From NCBI RefSeq assembly GCF_022581195.2, contig NC_061461.1, forward strand, positions 12,462,001-12,526,000: a stretch of 64,000 bases of DNA, in the 5' to 3' direction. The notes under the pieces are model-generated. The model was not told the origin of the DNA. It saw only the letters and a program-made list of their open reading frames with translations, and made no database searches. Both the position numbers and the translations under genes were made by a program. This stretch comes from Helicoverpa zea (lineage: Eukaryota; Arthropoda; Insecta; Lepidoptera; Noctuidae). The number at the start of each line of letters is the position of its first letter. The stretch's first letter is position 1. Shown one piece after another: positions 60,801-64,000 of the stretch.

Positions 60801-62963
60801 ATTTGCAACTTTAGGTGTTGTCTTAGTTTATTAAAATAACGAAACCTTCAAATATTCCATATTAAAATTGAACTTCTATAGCTAATACGTATTATTCTAA
60901 GGTACCCATAATCCCCTTTTAATTTGTCGTCTCCTGTCCAAGATATCAGACACCAAGGTGTCGGTGTGTCGGACACCGCCCCGACACCCGCTTACACAAA
61001 TCCGAGCCACCCGGAGCCCCATTAATCTTCGCACTTGATAGCCACCGATATAATTAGTTCCCCAGCGCGTACCGTTTGATAAATTGCCGAAATATTTTCA
61101 CTACTGTCTGTCTGTCCTACTCTGAAATTTTACTTCTCCTTCGAGAATCATTAGCATGTTAATTTCGAGATTAGGAATTTCAAGGACTAAGGCTTTTTTG
61201 TGCGTTTTTGGTATATATAAATATTTATGAAATTTTCTTTGTGTTATTAGTTATAGGTACTGAAAAAGAAAATGAAATACCAAACTTGATACAAGAATCA
61301 GAATTGTAAAAATAAAATTGTTACATCTTCTTTTACAAGTCGTTATACAGCTCCTAATTTTCATAACATATACACGCAAACTCTAAGCATCTTCAAACTT
61401 AGTATGTATCATCTAAGACTAATTTAGTCGGAAGCTATGCAGATAATTAATTAGCTTTCAGCGTGCACTACAACCGCTAGATACTCGGCTGCATCGGGAG
61501 TACTCTTATCTGCGCCGGATTGACTTTGATCTATTGCCGGTTTCTACGGATGTGGATTTGGCACGAGGCTGTGTGTAGACTGGGTTCGTTTTGAAGAAGT
61601 AGATTTTCTTCTCTGTATGAAGAGAGGTGTATGCAATCAGACAGTACAAATAGATGATGAGTTGGTATAAGAAAGTTCAAAGTGCACGTGCTTTCGGTAA
61701 AAAATCCAACACGAAGAAGTTTATAATCTTAACCATGTTTGTGTATTATGTATTGTACTCCGCTTGCCCAGTGTTTCGACAATACGTCAAAGATGATAAC
61801 ACTTAGAAAGCTTATCTACAAAGTCTTCAAAAAGCTCTTTTAAACATCGAAGATTAGCATATCTCAACGCAAAGCCAAAAAAAAACACCAAAATCGAACC
61901 GACAGAATAAACACGCAAATCCTTAACCAAAACTGAACTCCGCAGTAAAACTCGTGATCGCCACACAAGTGTGCGCACGTCTTAACGAGTGGTAGCTTTT
62001 AGTGTACAGCTACGGAGTGTACCGATGTCGGTTTGTTTGTCAATAGTATGTCACATACATTTTTGTGACGGTATCGAGTTACGAGCGCTGTGAGCGATGT
62101 GAACTACGGAACTTTTTGAGGATATCGTTCTATGGAGGCTATCGGTTTGGGTTGATCATTAGTTGTTGATGAGAAATTGGTTAAAGATGATAATTAATAA
62201 AAGGTTTTTTTGAGGATCAAACATTTAAAGTAAGTATTTGAAAAATGACTAGCTTCTACCAGTGATTTCTTCGGCGTCTCATGAGAATTACTTCACGCAA
62301 ACATTACATACTTTTATCCGGTCGTCGTCACAGCAAAAAAAAACGTCGACTGCTGGACTGCTGTCTTCCCGCGCGGGGGGATCAGCTATTGCGTATTCTG
62401 AAAATTCTGAAAATCATCTTCTAATAGCTATTATCTCTTTCTCCCACCATTCCTCTTCCATGCTATATTGATAGTAAACATAACAATAAAGACATTTCAA
62501 TCACACGACTCACCATACACGGGGTTTTATGTTTTATTTATAACATCTTCACATGTGCGAAATGTTGGCACATATAGACATGTATTATTGAAAAGGGTAC
62601 AAAGGTATGCTCGGATATGGCAGCCTTTTAGATTTTATTCCCTTTTTATTAAATAAAAGAAAATAATATTGTGTTATGTCTTCTGTTCTGAAGGGTTTTA
62701 TATGGTCACGTGTATCAAGATATTCATTGCTTTCTCTGTGAACAATTATTCTTCCCACACCCGATAACTCCTATCGATAGATGGGCTATCCAAAAAGCAA
62801 AATCGGATGAGGCGAGTTTCAGCAAATAAACAAAATAACTCTTCATATTCAGTATATTAGTACCTATCTTTGTTGTGTATATTTAATTTGATCTCTGACT
62901 AATATTTTATTATTTTTGTTACAGGTAAAGCAGTTTGAATCGCCAGCTGTAGTAAGGCTATAA
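54869..62963 (+). CDS. Unrecognised gene: first coding exon with possible terminal exon
   Basis: Seen: exon 54869-55009 starts ATGGGTGAG and reads MGEGSLPGVFFSAGENGNG, then LSVQGIRTLQSFLREHGADC, ending FMQ at a CAG|GTACAC donor in phase 0. GC-rich codons and a CpG-rich block upstream support a real first exon. A strong acceptor (TTTTATTATTTTTGTTACAG) at 62924 opens, in the same phase, VKQFESPAVVRL and a stop at 62961-62963, followed by AATAAA at 63014 and 63052. If joined, the product has 59 residues; more exons may exist, or the two may not belong together. No domain recognised. The presumed intron holds a full Gypsy element on the opposite strand. Exon 1 is well supported, the link to exon 2 only weakly. 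Confidence 0.45.
55010..55808. other. Presumed intron sequence
   Basis: No gene or repeat recognised. Confidence 0.35.
55809..56100 (-). repeat. LINE 3'-end-like fragment with CAAATT tail
   Basis: TTCAAATTCAAATTCAAATC at 55814 onwards is, on the minus strand, a GATTTGAATTTGAA repeat tail of the type found at LINE 3' ends, followed by a non-coding body. The fragment resembles 39907-40110 only in the tail. Confidence 0.4.
56198..56411 (-). repeat. 3' LTR of the Gypsy element
   Basis: 214 bp, reading TGTGGTGACC...TTCCTACA on the minus strand, the same as 60438-60651. Confidence 0.92.
56412..56426 (-). promoter_or_regulatory. Polypurine tract of the Gypsy element
   Basis: CTGGGGGGGGGTGA on the minus strand directly abuts the 3' LTR, the standard place for plus-strand priming in reverse transcription. 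Confidence 0.7.
56432..59626 (-). CDS. Gypsy Pol polyprotein (protease, reverse transcriptase, RNase H, integrase)
   Basis: A 1064-codon frame with no stop. The first codon is GTG, not ATG, and a TAA lies just upstream in frame, so expression by frameshift from gag is expected. Domains in order: aspartic protease (LVDTGSDLSV, about 39-48); reverse transcriptase (SQIDLVKAYNQ with Asp near 280, and YLDD at 340-343); RNase H (VTDASDKAIGAVLQQ with Asp near 493, Glu 534, Asp 559, Asp 604); integrase zinc site H681-H685-C715-C718 and the catalytic triad Asp 747, Asp 806, Glu 842 with exact 35-residue spacing. The tail has a GPHKVL-type motif. Order and motifs are those of Metaviridae (Ty3/Gypsy). 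It copies the RNA genome and integrates the DNA. Confidence 0.93.
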   Translation of the reverse strand: MRLHNVGKCAGQSVMAADDCPSAGRLFVTDQRLKIQFLVDTGSDLSVYPRSAIPRRLGKTEYELRAANGTVINTYGFVSLTLNLGLRRDFAWRFIVADVTRAIIGVDFLSYYNLVVDCRNQRLIDNHTTLSTPASPVRRSDDVSSVRVSLGDSAFTHILREYPDITRPRGIHDTSKHNTVHHIRTTPGPPVSSSPRRLAPDKLKIAKAEFDDMLRSGICRLSESPWSSPLHLVPKKGNRWRPCGDYRMLNARTVPDQYPIRHIQDFAHSLSGCTIFSQIDLVKAYNQIPVHPDDIPKTAITTPFGLFEFPFMTFGLRNAAQTFQRFVDEMLRGLDFTYAYLDDFLVFSKDQKTHELHLRQLFTRLREYGMVINSAKCVFGASEVNFLGYHISSKGTRPLPAKVEAVQNFPEPKTVRELRRFLGMLNFYRRFIPNAAACQAPLNSLLSDSVKGSHPVNFTADQREAFQGCKDSLCRAALLAHPDCTAKMALVTDASDKAIGAVLQQRTGGAWEPLAFFSRKLSDAQVKYSPYDRELLAIYESVKYFRHMLEARDFVIYTDHKPLTFAFTSRKENCSPRQFRHLDLIAQFTTDIRHISGKDNVVADTLSRVEEITQPVPVERIAAAQEDDQELQQLLAGDNSLRLQLVSVPGSQQQLYCDLSSGTPRPFVPKELRRSVFLSLHSLSHPGTKASARLIAARYVWPGVRKDCRNWAQSCLACQRSKTTRHVSAPLQTFKLPQARFAFIHIDLIGPLPLCQGFRYCLTAVDRFTRWPEAIPLADITAETVAKALLGGWIARFGCPSDIVTDRGRQFESALFKCLSGIAGFQHRRTTAYHPACNGLVERFHRQLKAAITCHAGSSWVESLPLVLLGVRSAFKEDVQASAAELVFGQPLRLPGEFFDPRVEETVDMTDYLSRLRSIVRSLQPAPAVRHNSRFKTFVFKELATATHVFLRDCTAGGGLKPAYSGPHKVLERGDKVFKLLVNGKQVTVSIDRIKPAFILRDPDTTAHSPHNTIAHNSPQSSLDNNTHHYSPDADNRGLPSADDGVIRTMRSGRRVHFPAYYRP
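59584..60408 (-). CDS. Gypsy Gag-like protein (274 residues)
   Basis: The ATG at 60408 follows the 5' LTR by only 29 nt. The protein begins MSISKADVDGAETSK, has a capsid-like helical middle (VPPFYPEKPALWFAQMDAQF, then KVKQLLMHEELGDRKPSQFY), a serine/arginine-rich basic stretch (RNRSRSRSRSRHRSSSRR) and a terminal cysteine/histidine knuckle (CWYHQRFGDNAKKC). Known: Gag packages the element RNA into particles. It overlaps pol by 43 nt and ends at 59584. The knuckle differs from the classical C-x2-C-x4-H-x4-C spacing, as in several insect Gypsy lineages that I remember. Confidence 0.88.
   Translation of the reverse strand: MSISKADVDGAETSKVGIDAAEACRVGVRVPPFYPEKPALWFAQMDAQFALANIKTDETKYFYVTGHLDPKYADVVEDIIANPPASDKYEKLKAELIKRQSASREEKVKQLLMHEELGDRKPSQFYRHLLNLAGPGVPEEFLRTMWTSRLPAGTQTIVASQSKLDLAELAELADRIHVITGPAQVASTAAVATAPSSSTSGLHAEIAALNRQMQKMALKLERLSRNRSRSRSRSRHRSSSRRSQCWYHQRFGDNAKKCIKPCDYTTSGNARGNL
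59602..59608 (-). promoter_or_regulatory. Candidate -1 ribosomal frameshift site (GGGAAAT) in the gag/pol overlap
   Basis: On the minus strand, gag codons TCG GGA AAT contain the heptamer G GGA AAT (X XXY YYZ). Slipping back one base there leads to TGC GCG GGG CAA, which is the pol frame (GKCAGQ). The pol frame is -1 relative to gag, and the site lies within the 43-nt overlap, upstream of the gag stop. Confidence 0.6.
60418..60435 (-). promoter_or_regulatory. Candidate primer-binding site
   Basis: TGGTGACCCCGTCTGAGC starts two bases inside the 5' LTR end on the minus strand, and TGG pairs with a tRNA CCA end. I do not assign the tRNA. Confidence 0.55.
60438..60651 (-). repeat. 5' LTR of the Gypsy element
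   Basis: 214 bp, the same as 56198-56411. Expected to hold the element promoter and polyadenylation signals. Confidence 0.92.
60656..62924. other. Presumed intron sequence
   Basis: No gene or repeat recognised. A GC-rich run near 60950-61010 with repeated GACACC/GGTGTC units is the only local irregularity. Confidence 0.35.
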
Positions 62964-63251
62964 GTATAAAGTAAACTACGCAGAAGAGACGTTTTATTGT
63001 CCAACACAATGAAAATAAAAGTCTGTCATTCTTGTCACGTCTACCTCGCTAAATAAAACTATAATGATATTTTAAAGAGCTTCAATTTTCTTAGAAAATT
63101 ACTTTGAATTGAATGCTTGGAATTGTTTTAAAATATGAAACTGTAAAAGATAAAATGGAGACTTCAAAAGTCCGTGTTTATAGAAATAGTAAAAACCTTT
63201 AAAAATACGTTAAATCTTAGCCAAAAATATCTTCTGAGACAAGCTTTAAAA

Positions 63252-63437
63252 TCTTACTTATATTATAAATGTGGAAGTTTGTGAGAATGTATGGATGTAT
63301 GTTTGTTATTCAATCACGCAAAAACGGCTGGACCGATTTGATTGAAATTTGGTATGTAGATAGGTAGGACCTTGGATTACCACATAGGCTACTTTTTATA
63401 AACACACCACGCGGGCGAAGCCGCTGCCGGAAGCTAG
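63252..63437 (+). mobile_element. Non-autonomous Helitron, copy 2
   Basis: 186 bp, the same length as the copy at 1926-2111, also inserted between A and T, with the TC start, GCGGGCGAAGCCGC hairpin and CTAG end. About a dozen differences by eye. Both copies are followed on the right by TAAATAAT. Confidence 0.75.
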
Positions 63438-64000
63438 TAAATAATAATCACAATATCTTAATTAAAGTACTGTATTATTAACATAATGAAATATAAAAGT
63501 ACAATATCTGTCGCGCTTGTCCCAAATGTGTCCCTGTGGACCACTGTACGGTACCGCTGTCAAGTCCAGAAGATACGATGTCTTACTTGATTGCACCAGT
63601 TATTGTCTTAAACGAAGATGTTTTTGTACCTCTGTAGTTACTGATAAAAAGTATCTTTTGTGTGCATCATACATTCAAACAAACAAAAGATCTGATAAAA
63701 GTACCGATATAGTGTTGGTGTGGTTTTTATCAATCATTCACAATATGGTCAGTTTTGTATAGTCCCATTTCAGGGTACAAGCTTCTTCTCATAAAGAGAA
63801 AGAAATGACTACCAATTTCACTAAAAAAGCATTAGTTAACAGTTTAATAGAATGAATTGAAGGCGGTTGGCAACATATTTTCGTAAACTTCTCCAACAAT
63901 ATCAAATACTAAAACCATGTTATTGTCGATACGTCCACTTAATATTCCCTCAGCACAAGCCTATACGGTATATTGAATAAACCATTTCCTCGCACATGTA
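63438..64000. other. Right end of window
   Basis: The ORF 63517-63762 has no supporting motif or exon-like border. No gene recognised. Confidence 0.3.

Noticed and set aside
1..64000. CRISPR array, prokaryotic operon or phage system
   Set aside because: No regularly spaced repeats, no ribosome binding sites, and clear spliced eukaryotic genes throughout.

Overview
The window looks like a piece of a lepidopteran (moth or butterfly) nuclear genome. It is AT-rich and gene-sparse, its genes are split by introns with GT..AG junctions, and it is full of insect mobile elements. Several repeats (a tRNA-derived SINE, short Helitrons ending in a GC-rich hairpin plus CTAG, fold-back MITEs, an R1-type LINE) are of kinds I remember from Lepidoptera. 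That attribution rests on memory, not on a search.

Region 1 (1-7.4 kb, minus strand) is a tandem array of three paralogous genes for small secreted, cysteine-rich, odorant-binding-protein-like proteins. Two are complete (186 and 187 residues from five exons each). The third runs off the left edge after exon 2. Exons 1, 4 and 5 are 39, 237 and 153 nt in both complete genes, and all three genes share a TCAGT initiator 45-48 nt before the ATG. Introns and spacers hold a short Helitron, a fold-back MITE and a SINE remnant.

Region 2 (about 9 kb, plus strand) is the first coding exon of liprin-alpha, a presynaptic active-zone scaffold. No further liprin exon was recognised, so most of 9.3-54 kb is either its first intron or intergenic DNA. 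That stretch holds a 231-bp MITE with 61-bp perfect terminal repeats; an apparently intact 2.67-kb IS630/Tc1/mariner element with 453-bp terminal repeats and an intron-containing transposase; a SINE; a Helitron; an unusual 2.5-kb DNA transposon with reiterated CCAGGGGARATAC-like motifs, interrupted by a 5'-truncated R1-type LINE; a fold-back MITE; a 5'-truncated RTE-like LINE with an 11-bp target duplication; and a decayed copy of an uncharacterised zinc-binding protein family. Two exon-like segments (27.0 and 42.9 kb) are unassigned.

Region 3 (54.5-63.1 kb, plus strand) starts with a CpG-rich block packed with CTACG/CGTAG motifs, followed by a probable first coding exon (47 codons) of a gene I do not recognise. 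A possible terminal exon lies 7.9 kb downstream. The presumed intron holds a complete Ty3/Gypsy LTR retrotransposon on the minus strand: 214-bp LTRs that look identical, an ATGG target duplication, intact gag and pol, and a candidate -1 frameshift heptamer. A second copy of the short Helitron lies near the right end.

The main host biology is chemosensory-type secreted proteins and a synaptic scaffold. The rest is a layered record of recent and old transposition, with at least two elements (mariner-like and Gypsy) that look young and possibly still competent.
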